A stretch of DNA of 64,000 nucleotides from JBQTIU01 sp052387815 (GTDB taxonomy: Bacteria; Pseudomonadota; Alphaproteobacteria; CACIAM-22H2): the NCBI GenBank assembly GCA_052387815.1, contig JBQTIU010000039.1:1-64000 (forward strand), read 5' to 3'. This document shows positions 36,658 to 45,650 of the stretch, one piece after another (position 1 is the first letter of the stretch; each line of letters opens with the position of its first letter). Under the pieces are notes generated by a model, which saw only the letters and a list, made by a program, of their open reading frames with translations, was not told the origin of the DNA and searched no databases. The position numbers were made by a program, and so were the translations under genes.

Positions 36658-38736
36658 TCAGCGCGTTGCGGCCGGCTTGAACACCGGCCCGAGCTTGGCG
36701 AGCTCGGCAGCCGGGATGTGGCAAGCGATGCGGTGCCCGTCGGCAAGCCGCTGGTCGGGCGGCTTCTGCTCCTCGCAAATGCGGCCGATCTTGCGCGGGC
36801 AGCGGGTGTGGAAGGGACAGCCCGCGGGCGGGTCAAGGGCGCTGGGAATTTCGCCCGCCAACACGATCCGTTTGCGCTCGATCGAGGGATCGGCGATCGG
36901 CACGGCCGACAACAGCGCCTCGGTATAGGGATGATAGGGCGGCGCGAAGAGCTGGTCGGCGGTGCCGGATTCCATGACCTGACCCAAATACATGACCACC
37001 ACCCGGTCGGCGATGTAGCGAACCAGGCTCAAATCGTGGCTGATGAGGACCAGTGTCGTGCCTTGGCTCTTCTGGATGTCGATCAGGAGTTCGGTGATCG
37101 CGGCGCGCACCGAGACGTCGAGCGAGGACACCGGTTCGTCGGCGACCACGACATCGGGCTTGCCCGCGAACGCGCGGGCGATCGCGACACGCTGCTTCTG
37201 GCCGCCCGAAAGCTGCCGCGGCCGGCGCTCGGCGAAGGCCGGCGACAGCTTGGTCAGCGCCAAGAGTTCGCCCACCCGCTCGCCCACCCCCTTGCGGTCC
37301 GTCTCGACCCCGAACTTGCGCACCACGCGAGCGATCTGGGCGCCGATCGAATAGCTGGGATTGAGGGTTTCGTCCGGGTTCTGGAACACCATTTGCAGCG
37401 CGCGGAGCTGCGCGGGCGACCGGCGCTCAACCGGGAGTTCGGCGAGATCGACACCGACGAAGCCGATCTCGCCGCCGGTGGCGGCCTCCAGGCCCATCAA
37501 CACCTTGGCGAAGGTCGACTTGCCGCATCCCGATTCGCCGACGATCGCCAAGGTCTGCTGGCGCCGGACCCGGAAATTGAGCTTTTGGTTGGCCTTGATC
37601 CAGCGCTTGGCGCCGCCCAACAGCCATGCCGCCAAGCCGCGATCGTCGATCGGATAGTGCTTGTCGAGGTCCGAGACGGCGAGAACGACATCCTCCCTCG
37701 CCTCGACGTCATGTCCGATGCCGCCTGGAGGGCTCGGCGCGAGAGCGATCTTCGACCAGCGCACGCAGCGCACGCCGTGGCCGCTGCCCGCGTCGACGAC
37801 CTCCATCGCGATCCGCGCCGCATCGCACAGGCCGGCCGAGAAATGGTCGCAGCGCGGCCCGAAATAGCAGCCCGGCGGCCGTTCCTGGGGCAGTGTGACA
37901 TTGCCGCGGATGGGCACCAGCGGGCGCACCCGCTTGTCCGAAGTCGGGAGCGGAAGGCAGGCCAGAAGACCTCTCGTGTAGGGGTGGCTCGGGCGGGCGA
38001 AGACATCCTCGATGCGGCCTTCCTCGACGATCTCGCCCGAGTACATCACGGCGACGCGCTCGCAGACCTCGGCGATCAGGCCGAGGTTGTGCGAGATGTA
38101 CAGCAGTGTGGTGTTGTACTTGGCGCGCAGCGCCGCGATCACATCGACGACGCCGGCCTCCACCGTGACGTCGAGCCCGGTCGTCGGTTCGTCGAGCAGC
38201 AGCAGCGACGGCTTGGCCAACAGCGCCATGGCGATGACGATGCGCTGCTGCTGGCCGCCCGAGAGTTGGTGCGGATAGGACTCCATCACGCGCTCGATGT
38301 CCGCGAGCTTGACATCCTTGAGCATCGCCACGGCGGCCGCTCTCGCCGCCTCCCAGTCGGCGCCGAGATGGACGACCGCCGTCTCCGCGAGCTGCTCGGC
38401 GATCGTCAGGCTGGGATTGAGCGCCGACATCGCCTCCTGGTAGACCATGCCGATGCCGCCGCCGCGCACGCGGCGGAGCTCGTCGTCCGAGAGCCCCGCC
38501 ATATCGCGCCCCTGGAACCGGATGGCGCCGCCGACGATCCGCCCGTTGCCCGCGAAGTAGCGCAGGACGGCCATCGCCACCGTCGACTTCCCGCACCCCG
38601 ATTCGCCGACCAGGCCCAGGCTTTCGCCGGCCCGCAAGGCGAGCGATGCGCCGGTGACGGCCGGCACCTCCCCGCCCCGCACGAAATAGGAAATCGACAC
38701 GGCGTCGAGTTCGAGGATCGGGGCGGAGCCGGTCAC
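36658..38736 (-). CDS. Dipeptide/oligopeptide ABC transporter, two ATPase domains fused (DppD-DppF)
   Basis: 692 aa. GTG start at 38736, one base after the stop of the permease gene. Two full ABC modules are present, each with Walker A GESGCGKST (44-52 and 400-408), LSGGQQQR/LSGGQKQR signatures and LLLLDEPTTGLD / VVADEPVSSLD Walker B segments. After each comes an oligopeptide-ATPase C-terminal extension with Cys residues (PGCYFGPRCDHFS; AGCPFHTRCPRKIG), which bind an iron-sulfur cluster in DppD-type proteins. It powers the Dpp-like permeases encoded next to it. GsiA is a known fusion of this type. Confidence 0.92.
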   Translation of the reverse strand: MTGSAPILELDAVSISYFVRGGEVPAVTGASLALRAGESLGLVGESGCGKSTVAMAVLRYFAGNGRIVGGAIRFQGRDMAGLSDDELRRVRGGGIGMVYQEAMSALNPSLTIAEQLAETAVVHLGADWEAARAAAVAMLKDVKLADIERVMESYPHQLSGGQQQRIVIAMALLAKPSLLLLDEPTTGLDVTVEAGVVDVIAALRAKYNTTLLYISHNLGLIAEVCERVAVMYSGEIVEEGRIEDVFARPSHPYTRGLLACLPLPTSDKRVRPLVPIRGNVTLPQERPPGCYFGPRCDHFSAGLCDAARIAMEVVDAGSGHGVRCVRWSKIALAPSPPGGIGHDVEAREDVVLAVSDLDKHYPIDDRGLAAWLLGGAKRWIKANQKLNFRVRRQQTLAIVGESGCGKSTFAKVLMGLEAATGGEIGFVGVDLAELPVERRSPAQLRALQMVFQNPDETLNPSYSIGAQIARVVRKFGVETDRKGVGERVGELLALTKLSPAFAERRPRQLSGGQKQRVAIARAFAGKPDVVVADEPVSSLDVSVRAAITELLIDIQKSQGTTLVLISHDLSLVRYIADRVVVMYLGQVMESGTADQLFAPPYHPYTEALLSAVPIADPSIERKRIVLAGEIPSALDPPAGCPFHTRCPRKIGRICEEQKPPDQRLADGHRIACHIPAAELAKLGPVFKPAATR

Positions 38737-38737
38737 G

Positions 38738-39637
38738 TCAGTCCTTGAGCGACAGCTCGCGCAAGCCATCGGCGAGCAGGTTGAACCCCAGCACGAGCGA
38801 GGACACGGCGAGGCAGGGGAAGACCAGCATGTGCGGGAACACCAGGGCATAGGCCCGCGTCTCGTTGATCATGCCGCCCCAGTCCGGAGTAGGCGGCGGC
38901 AGACCGAGGCCGAGGAAGCCCAAGGTGCCGATGGTGATCGTCACGTAGCCCAGACGCAGGCAGAGATCGACGATCAGGGGCCCGCGCGCGTTGGGCAGGA
39001 TCTCGACGAGCATGATGTACCAGGCCGACTCGCCCCGGATCTGCGCCGCCTGCACGTAGGCGCGGTTGCGCAGATCGAGCACCATGGCGCGGGTGATGCG
39101 CATGACGACCGGCGAGGACGCGAGCGTGACGGCGAGAACGATGTTGAAGCCCGAGGAGCCGAACTTGCTGATGATGACGATGTAGAGGACGAGCGCCGGG
39201 AAGGCGAGAACGAGGTCGCTGACGCGCGACAGGATCTCGTCGAACCAGCCGCGCTTGTAGCCGGCGAGGAGGCCCATCACGATGCCGACCGCAAACGCCG
39301 AGAAGGTCGCCAGCGGCGCGTAGAACAGCACCGTGCGCGCGCCCCAGATGAGGCGCGACAGGATATCGCGGCCGAGGTGGTCGCTGCCCAGCCAAAACAC
39401 GCCGCCCCCGGGCGCGGGCGCGCCCGGCAGCGCCATCGACCTGAGGTTGGCGGTGGGCGAGAACGGCGCGATCCACGGCGCCGCCGCCGCCGCCAAGACC
39501 CAGAACAGGACGATGGCGAGCCCGAGCGCGCCGACCGGGGTCGCGCGGACGAAGCCGAGCGCGCGCGAGAGAGGGCCGATCGCCGCCCCTGGTGCGGCTT
39601 GGCTCACCGCCGCCGCGCTCGCCTGCCCGTCCGTCAT
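38738..39637 (-). CDS. Dipeptide/oligopeptide ABC transporter permease DppC-like
   Basis: 299 aa from ATG 39637, overlapping the dppB-like stop by four bases. Six membrane segments follow a soluble N-terminus; HLGRDILSRLIWGARTVL is the DppC/OppC signature and YVQAAQIRGESAWYIMLVEI-LPN is the EAA loop that docks the ATPase. GFLGLGLPPPTPDWGGMINE near the C-terminus is also typical. It pairs with the DppB-like protein at 39634 to form the peptide channel. Confidence 0.92.
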   Translation of the reverse strand: MTDGQASAAAVSQAAPGAAIGPLSRALGFVRATPVGALGLAIVLFWVLAAAAAPWIAPFSPTANLRSMALPGAPAPGGGVFWLGSDHLGRDILSRLIWGARTVLFYAPLATFSAFAVGIVMGLLAGYKRGWFDEILSRVSDLVLAFPALVLYIVIISKFGSSGFNIVLAVTLASSPVVMRITRAMVLDLRNRAYVQAAQIRGESAWYIMLVEILPNARGPLIVDLCLRLGYVTITIGTLGFLGLGLPPPTPDWGGMINETRAYALVFPHMLVFPCLAVSSLVLGFNLLADGLRELSLKD

Positions 39638-40566
39638 TTGAACCGGATCCTCGGGTTCAAGTAGGTGTACGCCACGTCGGCCACCGTCTGCGTGGCGACC
39701 GCGATCACGACCGTCACCATCGTGCATGCCTCGAGGAGATGCAGGTCCTTGCCGAGCGAGGCCTCGAGAATCAACGAGCCGAATCCCTTGTAGGCGAAGA
39801 AGAACTCGACGACGATCACGCCGGCGATGAGCCAGTTGACGTGGAGCATGATGACGGTGAACGGCGTGATGAGCGCGTTGCGCAGCGCGTGCCGCAAGAT
39901 CACCCGCCGGTAGGGAAGCCCCTTCAAGAGCGCCGTGCGGACATAGGGCGTCGTCATGACTTCCGCCATCGACGCACGGGTGATGCGCGCCACGTAGCCG
40001 AAGTCGTAGGCGACGAGCACGAGCACCGGCATCACGAGCTCGCGGTACGAGAACCCCTCGATCATGCTGCTCGTGCCCGGCAGCAGGCCGAGCCAGAAGA
40101 CGAGGACCGCCGAGACCAGCACGGTGCTCGCAAACGGCGGGACGGAGGCGCTCGCCACGCACGCGGTCGAGATCGCGCGGTCGGTGGCCGAGCCCTCGCG
40201 CATGCCGGCGAGCACGCCGAGGGCGAGCGAGATCGGGACCAGGAAGAAGAAGAACCAGAAGCCGAGGATCGCGGTATTGGCGAAGCGCTGCCAGACCACG
40301 TCGGCGACCGGCGCGCGGAAGATCCGCGACATCCTCCAGTCCCCGACCAGGAAATGCCCGAGCCAATCGAAGTAGCGGACATGGGCCGGCGCAAAGTAGC
40401 CGTTGTTGCGCAGCCAGATCTGGCGCTGCTCCTCGGTCGAGTAGGGGCCCAAGACCTGCACCACCACTTCCTCGGCGTCCAGCTCGAACAGCAGGAACAA
40501 TAGGAGCGAGGCGACCAGCATGGTGACCGCCATGTAGACGAGGCGCCGCGCGATAAAGCGGATCAT
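39634..40566 (-). CDS. Dipeptide/oligopeptide ABC transporter permease DppB-like
   Basis: 310 aa, six membrane segments. ARRLVYMAVTMLVASLLLFL is the family N-terminus, and TPYVRTALLKGLPYRRVILR-HALRNALIT is the EAA loop. VIVVEFFFAYKGFGSLILEA is the conserved late helix. It follows the binding-protein gene, but a strong minus-strand terminator-like hairpin lies between them, so the permease genes are probably expressed at a lower level than the binding protein. Confidence 0.92.
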   Translation of the reverse strand: MIRFIARRLVYMAVTMLVASLLLFLLFELDAEEVVVQVLGPYSTEEQRQIWLRNNGYFAPAHVRYFDWLGHFLVGDWRMSRIFRAPVADVVWQRFANTAILGFWFFFFLVPISLALGVLAGMREGSATDRAISTACVASASVPPFASTVLVSAVLVFWLGLLPGTSSMIEGFSYRELVMPVLVLVAYDFGYVARITRASMAEVMTTPYVRTALLKGLPYRRVILRHALRNALITPFTVIMLHVNWLIAGVIVVEFFFAYKGFGSLILEASLGKDLHLLEACTMVTVVIAVATQTVADVAYTYLNPRIRFK

Positions 40567-40635
40567 GGCCGGCCCGGGGTCATCGCGACCGGGTCAAGAA
40601 AAACGAAGATGGCGACTCCGGCAACGGAAAAACAA

Positions 40636-40659
40636 GGGGGCGGACCTCCGTCCGCCCCC
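40636..40659 (-). terminator. Intrinsic (possibly partial) terminator after the peptide-binding protein
   Basis: GGGGGCGGAC (40636-40645) and GTCCGCCCCC (40650-40659) form a perfect 10-bp stem with a CTCC loop. On the minus strand the stem is followed by TTGTTTTTCC, a U-rich tract. It lies 74 bases after the binding-protein stop and 69 bases before the DppB start. Confidence 0.8.
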
Positions 40660-40733
40660 GATGCTTGGTGCCCAACCCCACGCCGCACGCGCGTGGGACG
40701 CAAAGGGCGGGTGCCAGGCCCCGGTTCGTCCCC

Positions 40734-42404
40734 TTACGCCTCGATGCCCAACTCCTCGGCGAAGATGTACTGCGTGGGGTGCATGGCGAAGCCCTTGACG
40801 CGCTTGTCGTAGGCGGTCTGGATCGCCCGCCACAGCGGCTGCACGATCGGGCCGTCGTCCTGCATGAGCTTCTGCAGCCTGGCCATGATCGCGCGGCGCT
40901 TCTCGATATCGAGCGTGCCCTCGGCGATGGAGAGCAGCCGGTCGAACTCGGGGTTCGAATAGCTGGCCTCGTTCCACGCCACGCCGCTCCGGTACGCGAG
41001 ACCGTAGATCATGACGCCCAAGGGCCGGTGCGTCCACGACGTGAACCCGAACGGCACCTTGTCCCAAATGGGCCAGTAGCTGGCGGCAGGCATGACGTTG
41101 AGCTTGACCCGGATGCCCGCCTCCTTCCATTGCTCGGCCATGACGGTGACCGCGTTCGCCTCCCAGGCCGGGTGATTCTTGCACACGATCTCGAGGTCGA
41201 GCCCGTTGGGATAGCCGGCCTCGGCCAGGAGCTGCTTCGCCTTGGCGATGTCCTGCTTCGGCATCGGCAACTTGGCGTATTCCGGGTGGATCGGCGAGAT
41301 ATGGTGGTGCTCGCCCAGCGCGCCGACCCCGCGGAAGACGACGTCGAGCACCTTCTGCGAGTCGACCGCCAGCTTCAACGCCTGGCGCACCCGCACATCG
41401 CTGAACGGCTTCTCGTTGTTCTTGCCGCGCGCCACGCCCGTCTGCGAGGTCGTGGCGGTATACATCGCGACATGCGGCAGCGTCTTGATCGCGTCGAGCT
41501 GGGCGAAGTCGACCTCGTAGAGGCCGTCGACCTGCTTGGAGGCGATCGCCTGCACGTAGGGCGCCGGGTCGCTGCCGAGGTCGATGATCTCGAGCGTGTC
41601 GAGATACGGCCCCTTACCCCAGTAGTCCTTGCGAGCGCGCAGGATCGCCTTGACGCCGACCTGGTAGTCGACGAGCTCGAAGGCGCCGGTGCCGTTGATC
41701 CCGGCCTTGAACGCGCCGTTCTCCTCCGGGTCGAGCATGTAGAACGGATAGTGGAAGAGATGCTCCGGAACCGCCAACTGGGCCGACTTGCCGTTGAGCC
41801 GGACGGTGAAATCGTCGACCTTCTCGATCGCCTTGGAGTCCCACAGCCGCGTCGACATCACCTTCTTGCCGTCCTTTTCCTGCCCGGTGTCGTACTCGTC
41901 GAGCATAAAGGACTTCAACAGGCCGAGGATCGACGAGCCGGTCGCCGGTTCGAGCACCCGCTTGATGTTCCACACCACATGGTCGGCGACGAACGGCTTA
42001 CCCTTGCGCCATTTCACGTCCTTGCGCAGGTGGAGCGTCCAGGTCTTCAAGTCCTCGCTCGCCGCCCATTTCTCGAGGAGGTGTGGGCGCGTGACGTTGT
42101 CGTTGCCGGTGCGCGTCAGATATTCGCAGCTCTGGCGGATGAGGTTGCTCGCCTCGACCCAGGTGATGTTATGCGGATCCTTGATCTCGTGGACCCGCAT
42201 GGCGATCCTCAGGCGACCGCCCTTGGGCATCGCCGTCTGCGCCTGGGCGCCAGACGGATCGGCTACGCCGGCGAAGGCGTAGGCGGCGCTCGCCGACAGC
42301 CCGATGAGCGTCGCCGTGCGCAGGAACTCACGGCGGTCGATGCGGCCGGCCTCCAGTTGCGCCACCAGCTTCGGCAGATAGGGGTGTTCCTTCGGTTCGG
42401 TCAT
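40734..42404 (-). CDS. Peptide/opine ABC transporter substrate-binding protein, Tat-exported
   Basis: 556 aa from ATG 42404 with AGGAGAT a few bases upstream. The N-terminus has a twin-arginine signal (IDRREFLRTATLIGLSASAA). The mature protein is a family 5 (DppA/OppA) binding protein: RPHLLEKWAASEDLKTWTLH, LRKDVKWRKGKPFVADHVVW, GTGAFELVDYQ and RVRQALKLAVDSQKVLDVVF. It binds a peptide, opine or similar ligand in the periplasm after folded export. It is the first gene of the Dpp-type operon, and its ligand decides the specificity. Confidence 0.92.
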   Translation of the reverse strand: MTEPKEHPYLPKLVAQLEAGRIDRREFLRTATLIGLSASAAYAFAGVADPSGAQAQTAMPKGGRLRIAMRVHEIKDPHNITWVEASNLIRQSCEYLTRTGNDNVTRPHLLEKWAASEDLKTWTLHLRKDVKWRKGKPFVADHVVWNIKRVLEPATGSSILGLLKSFMLDEYDTGQEKDGKKVMSTRLWDSKAIEKVDDFTVRLNGKSAQLAVPEHLFHYPFYMLDPEENGAFKAGINGTGAFELVDYQVGVKAILRARKDYWGKGPYLDTLEIIDLGSDPAPYVQAIASKQVDGLYEVDFAQLDAIKTLPHVAMYTATTSQTGVARGKNNEKPFSDVRVRQALKLAVDSQKVLDVVFRGVGALGEHHHISPIHPEYAKLPMPKQDIAKAKQLLAEAGYPNGLDLEIVCKNHPAWEANAVTVMAEQWKEAGIRVKLNVMPAASYWPIWDKVPFGFTSWTHRPLGVMIYGLAYRSGVAWNEASYSNPEFDRLLSIAEGTLDIEKRRAIMARLQKLMQDDGPIVQPLWRAIQTAYDKRVKGFAMHPTQYIFAEELGIEA

Positions 42405-42777
42405 GGGTGAATCTCCTGGTTGGACACGGGATCCATTCGGGCGGCGGGTTCGGTTCCAGATGCCGTCATGCGCTCGCCGCAACCGATTTCGTCGGGCAGG
42501 TCCACAATACTACTCGACTTGCCGCGGCCCGTCCACCCCGAGGATCGGCGCGGCAGGGCTATCGCATATGGACCCCTTGGGGCGCGCGCGCAGGTTTCGA
42601 ATCACGGGCAACTCCCTCACGCAACTTCCGAATCCAGCCGGGCTCTGTCGAGCACATATCGAATCAGAAAATCCATATGCGATTCCCCTGTCGACGCGGT
42701 GATGTATCAGATTTTGCGTCAGGCAAGGAAAGGGATACTCGCGGGTTTGCCGAGAACCCATCACGAGGAGCACCCCC
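42405..42777. other. Intergenic region with a 12-bp inverted repeat, no convincing gene
   Basis: 373 bases between the peptide-binding-protein start and a small ORF. Several frames are open but none shows family motifs or a ribosome site. The visible structure is the inverted repeat at 42561-42683. The ribosome site and probably the promoter of the Dpp operon must lie in the first part, on the minus strand. Confidence 0.6.
42561..42683. repeat. Perfect 12-bp inverted repeat 123 bp across
   Basis: ATCGCATATGGA (42561-42572) and TCCATATGCGAT (42672-42683) are perfect reverse complements with about 99 bases between them. Flanking bases are only partly complementary. The interior is poorer in GC than the surrounding genes. 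It could be the ends of a small MITE-like element or a pair of distant operator halves. Confidence 0.6.
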
Positions 42778-42993
42778 ATGCTACAGACTGTGACGATCCA
42801 GAGCCTGCCGCAGGCGTTCGAGGTAATCAAGGCGATGCAGTTGAACGGCTACGAATGGGGCGAGGACTATCGCCGGGCCGGCGGCAAGGCTGTGGCGGAG
42901 GTTATCGAGGGCCAGATGGCAATGGCGGCCGACGGCCATCTGGCCGCGAGGGGCGCCGCGGGAGCGACAGGCGGATGGGATCAGTCCCACTAA
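42778..42993 (+). CDS. Small hypothetical protein, 71 aa
   Basis: ATG 42778 has a good ribosome site, GAGGAG at 42765-42770. The first 50 residues look like a compact folded unit (SLPQAFEVIKAMQLNGYEWG, EDYRRAGGKAVAEVIEGQM) with amphipathic helices. The last 15 (AARGAAGATGGWDQSH) are Gly/Ala-rich. No family recognised, although small helical proteins of this look accompany some transposable elements. It lies in an AT-richer island downstream of an inverted repeat, with no partner gene in the same operon. Confidence 0.55.
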   Translation: MLQTVTIQSLPQAFEVIKAMQLNGYEWGEDYRRAGGKAVAEVIEGQMAMAADGHLAARGAAGATGGWDQSH

Positions 42994-43075
42994 CCGCTTC
43001 TTTGGTTCTAATCTGGGCAATCTGCCTGCCCAACCGGGTGCGTGTGGCTTCGCATATATCAGAAATATCAGATGG

Positions 43076-43125
43076 TTGACATTAGTAGGATTGGTCCCAT
43101 TATTATTCCCACTATCATCGTGGGA
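43076..43125 (+). promoter_or_regulatory. Promoter with overlapping dyad upstream of the HTH-methyltransferase gene
   Basis: TTGACA (43076-43081, a perfect -35) is followed after 17 bases by ATTATT (43099-43104), or after 19 by TATTAT. Immediately downstream TCCCAC (43107-43112) and GTGGGA (43120-43125) form a 6-bp dyad around TATCATC. The dyad covers the expected transcript start, a usual place for repression. The regulated gene starts at 43253. Confidence 0.55.
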
Positions 43126-43252
43126 CGAATTGTGGTTGATCTCCGCCCCGGCCGAGTGTCGAATCACCGGCTACAAAAGACCGGAGCTCCGGGGCCGCCC
43201 CGCGTCTCCCGGCCGCCAGGCAACGGGATAGACGCCCCAAGGGATCAACGCC

Positions 43253-44698
43253 ATGGACGCCGAAGCGCTGTTGCAGGAAATCTCCGACCATTGCCGCCTT
43301 GTGGGCATGGCCGAATCCACCTTCGGCCGGCTGGCGGTCAACGACGGCAAGTTCGTCAGCCGGCTCAAATACGGCGGCCGCATCACGACCGAGACGCTTG
43401 AGCGCGTCCGCTCTTACATCGCCGAGCACGCGCCGCAGGCCCGGAACGGAGTCCGGCCGCGGGTGCTGGCGCGGCCCGGCCGTCCCGAGCCGGGGCGCCC
43501 GGCGCCTCAGCCTCCCGTCGCCGGCGGGCCGGCGCGGAACGGAGCGGCTCCTTCGGGCGACGGGCCGGCGCCGGCGCCCGAGAGCAACTTCCGCTTCTTC
43601 GACAACCGGCAGAAATACCTGCTGTTCATCAACACCTGCAGCGAGAAATGGGTCGTCGCGCAGCGCGTCAGCCTGGAGCTGGGGAACATCCATCCACGGC
43701 CGCCCGCGGTGCGGATGTTCGACGCCGGGGTGGGCGACGGGACGGTGCTGGCGCGCGTCATGCGCGCGATGCACCAGCGGTTTCCCACCATGCCGTTCTA
43801 CATCGTCGGCAAGGAGATCAGCCTAGAAGACGTCCGCCTGACGCTCGAGAAGATGCCCGACCGGTTCTTCGAGCACCCCGGCTCCGTCCTCGTCATGACC
43901 AATCTCTACTACGCCGCGGCGCCCTGGCTGGTGCCGAATTCGGTGACCGCGGCGTCGAGCCTGGTGTGGCGCGAGGTGGCGCTCACCGGCACCATGGCCC
44001 GCGACTTCGAGGAGCAGATCACCGACCTCCAACCGTTCCTGGCCGAGAACTGGCGGGCGCGCGTGAGCCCGTTGAGCGGCAACCCGGTCTACGAGCGCCC
44101 GGTCGTGCTCATCCTCTACCGCGAGGACCACCGCTTCCTGCTCGATTCGGTGATCCCCAAGCGCGGCGCGACGCGGGCGGACTACGACCTCGTGATCGCC
44201 TCGCAGCCCTATCGGGCGCGCGCCCCCCTCGACTTCAAGGCGAAGAAGGTCATCGGCCCGCTCGCCCGCAGCCTCGGGCCCGGCGGGCGGCTGCTCGCCA
44301 TCCATTCGCACGGCGATGATTTGGGCCTTGAGATCGTCCGCCGCATCTGGCCGGACGAGAACCCGTTCCAGCACGACCGGCACCAGCTCCTCAAAGCGGT
44401 GAAGGCGGAGCTTGGGTCCGCCGGCCGCAACCTTAACTTCAACGCCTACGCCGACGCGCGCTCGCTGTTCCGCTACGACATGTACACGCTGCCCAACGAG
44501 ATCAGCAGCACGATCGGCACCTCGACCCTGTTCGCGGCGTGGAACGCGGCGATCTACGTCGCCCAGATCGAGGACGGCCGGCTCGAGGGTGTGATCGGCG
44601 ACCGCCGCTATCTCGATGCAACCCGCCACGTGCTGATGCGGCATGGCGGGCTGTGGTTCTGGGACGAGTCCTTTCTGATCTCGCGCAAGCGCGACTGA
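43253..44698 (+). CDS. Methyltransferase-like protein with N-terminal HTH-like domain
   Basis: 481 aa. Residues 1-62 (LLQEISDHCRLVGMAESTFG, VSRLKYGGRITTETLERVRS) look like a small lambda-repressor-like helical domain. A Pro/Gly/Ala linker (about 68-110) follows. Residues 115-480 form a Rossmann-like SAM domain with motif I FDAGVGDGTVLARVM (about 157-171) and later LGPGGRLLAIHSHGDD. Similar proteins occur beside MetF-like reductases in alphaproteobacteria; their reaction is not known to me. The next gene, 20 bases downstream, is such a reductase. Methyl transfer linked to folate C1 metabolism is inferred, not shown. Confidence 0.7.
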   Translation: MDAEALLQEISDHCRLVGMAESTFGRLAVNDGKFVSRLKYGGRITTETLERVRSYIAEHAPQARNGVRPRVLARPGRPEPGRPAPQPPVAGGPARNGAAPSGDGPAPAPESNFRFFDNRQKYLLFINTCSEKWVVAQRVSLELGNIHPRPPAVRMFDAGVGDGTVLARVMRAMHQRFPTMPFYIVGKEISLEDVRLTLEKMPDRFFEHPGSVLVMTNLYYAAAPWLVPNSVTAASSLVWREVALTGTMARDFEEQITDLQPFLAENWRARVSPLSGNPVYERPVVLILYREDHRFLLDSVIPKRGATRADYDLVIASQPYRARAPLDFKAKKVIGPLARSLGPGGRLLAIHSHGDDLGLEIVRRIWPDENPFQHDRHQLLKAVKAELGSAGRNLNFNAYADARSLFRYDMYTLPNEISSTIGTSTLFAAWNAAIYVAQIEDGRLEGVIGDRRYLDATRHVLMRHGGLWFWDESFLISRKRD

Positions 44699-44718
44699 CC
44701 CCGATTTCGAGGTGCCCT

Positions 44719-45639
44719 GTGGCCGAGCCGATCGCCGCGACCGACGGCATCCCCGATAACGGAACCGCCGCCGAGCGGCGGCACATCCGGGCGCTGCTGC
44801 GCGGCTTCTCGATCGAGGTCTCGTCGCGCGACGCCGCGGCGCTCGATGCGTGCCCGGACCATCTCGATCCGGGAACGGATGTCTATTTGAACTGGATTCC
44901 CGGCGACACCCATCACCGGACCCTCGACGCGGCCGCGAGGCTCCGCCGCTCGGGCTTCACCCCGGTGCCCCATGTCGCGGCCCGCTACCTCGCGAGCTTC
45001 ACCCAGCTCGCCGATTTTCTCGCCCGCCTGTCCGGCGAGGCTGGTGTCACCCAGGCGCTGGCGATCGGCGGCGATCGCGAGCGGCCGATCGGCCCGGTCG
45101 AGTCGGGCCGGCCGCGGCTCGCGACGGGCCTGTTCCAAAAGCATCGGATCACCCGCGTCGGCATCGCCGGCTATCCCGAGGGCAGCCCGAGGATCTCGGA
45201 ATCGGTCCTCGAGGCGGCGCTGGCCGCGAAACTCGACGACGCACGGCGCGCGGGCCTGGCGCCTTATGTCGTCACCCAGTTCGGCTTCGAGGCGGAGCCG
45301 ATCGCGGCGTGGCTGCGCAAGATCCGCGGCCGGGGAATCGACGCGCCCGTCCGCGTCGGGCTCGCCGGCCCCAACAGCATCACGACGCTGATGAAATACG
45401 CCTTGCGCTGCGGCGTCGGAGCCTCGGTGCGGGCGCTCTCCCTGCGTGGGCCGTCGATCGCGCGCCGGCTGACCGAGGCCGGCCCCGAGCGGACCATCCG
45501 CGACCTCGCGCGCGCCCTCGCCGACGATCCGGCGCTCGGCATCGCGGGACTTCATTTTTTGCCCTTCGGCGGGTTCGCGCGCACGGCCGACTGGGTCCGC
45601 GCGGCCCAACGGAGCGACCTCGCTCTGGCCGTGGAGTGA
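44719..45639 (+). CDS. Methylenetetrahydrofolate reductase-like protein (MetF family, divergent)
   Basis: 306 aa. GTG start at 44719 with GAGGTG four bases upstream; an open frame further upstream overlaps the methyltransferase gene and is not conserved. The barrel shows FSIEVSSRDAAALDACPDHL, VYLNWIPGDTHH, FTPVPHVAARYLASFTQLAD, VTQALAIGGDRERPIGPVES and IGIAGYPEGSP-type residues (GIAGYPEGSPRIS). In MetF the Glu and Asp near FE and GGD act in folate binding and catalysis; here E is in FSIEVSS and D in GGDRERP. It probably reduces or oxidises folate-bound C1 units, with the HTH-methyltransferase gene as operon partner. Confidence 0.8.
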   Translation: MAEPIAATDGIPDNGTAAERRHIRALLRGFSIEVSSRDAAALDACPDHLDPGTDVYLNWIPGDTHHRTLDAAARLRRSGFTPVPHVAARYLASFTQLADFLARLSGEAGVTQALAIGGDRERPIGPVESGRPRLATGLFQKHRITRVGIAGYPEGSPRISESVLEAALAAKLDDARRAGLAPYVVTQFGFEAEPIAAWLRKIRGRGIDAPVRVGLAGPNSITTLMKYALRCGVGASVRALSLRGPSIARRLTEAGPERTIRDLARALADDPALGIAGLHFLPFGGFARTADWVRAAQRSDLALAVE

Positions 45640-45650
45640 CGCGCCGCAGG

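Noticed and set aside
42590..42620. tRNA 3'-end-like string GTTTCGAATCACGGG as an attachment site
   Set aside because: No cloverleaf can be folded around it and no integrase or second copy was found in the window.
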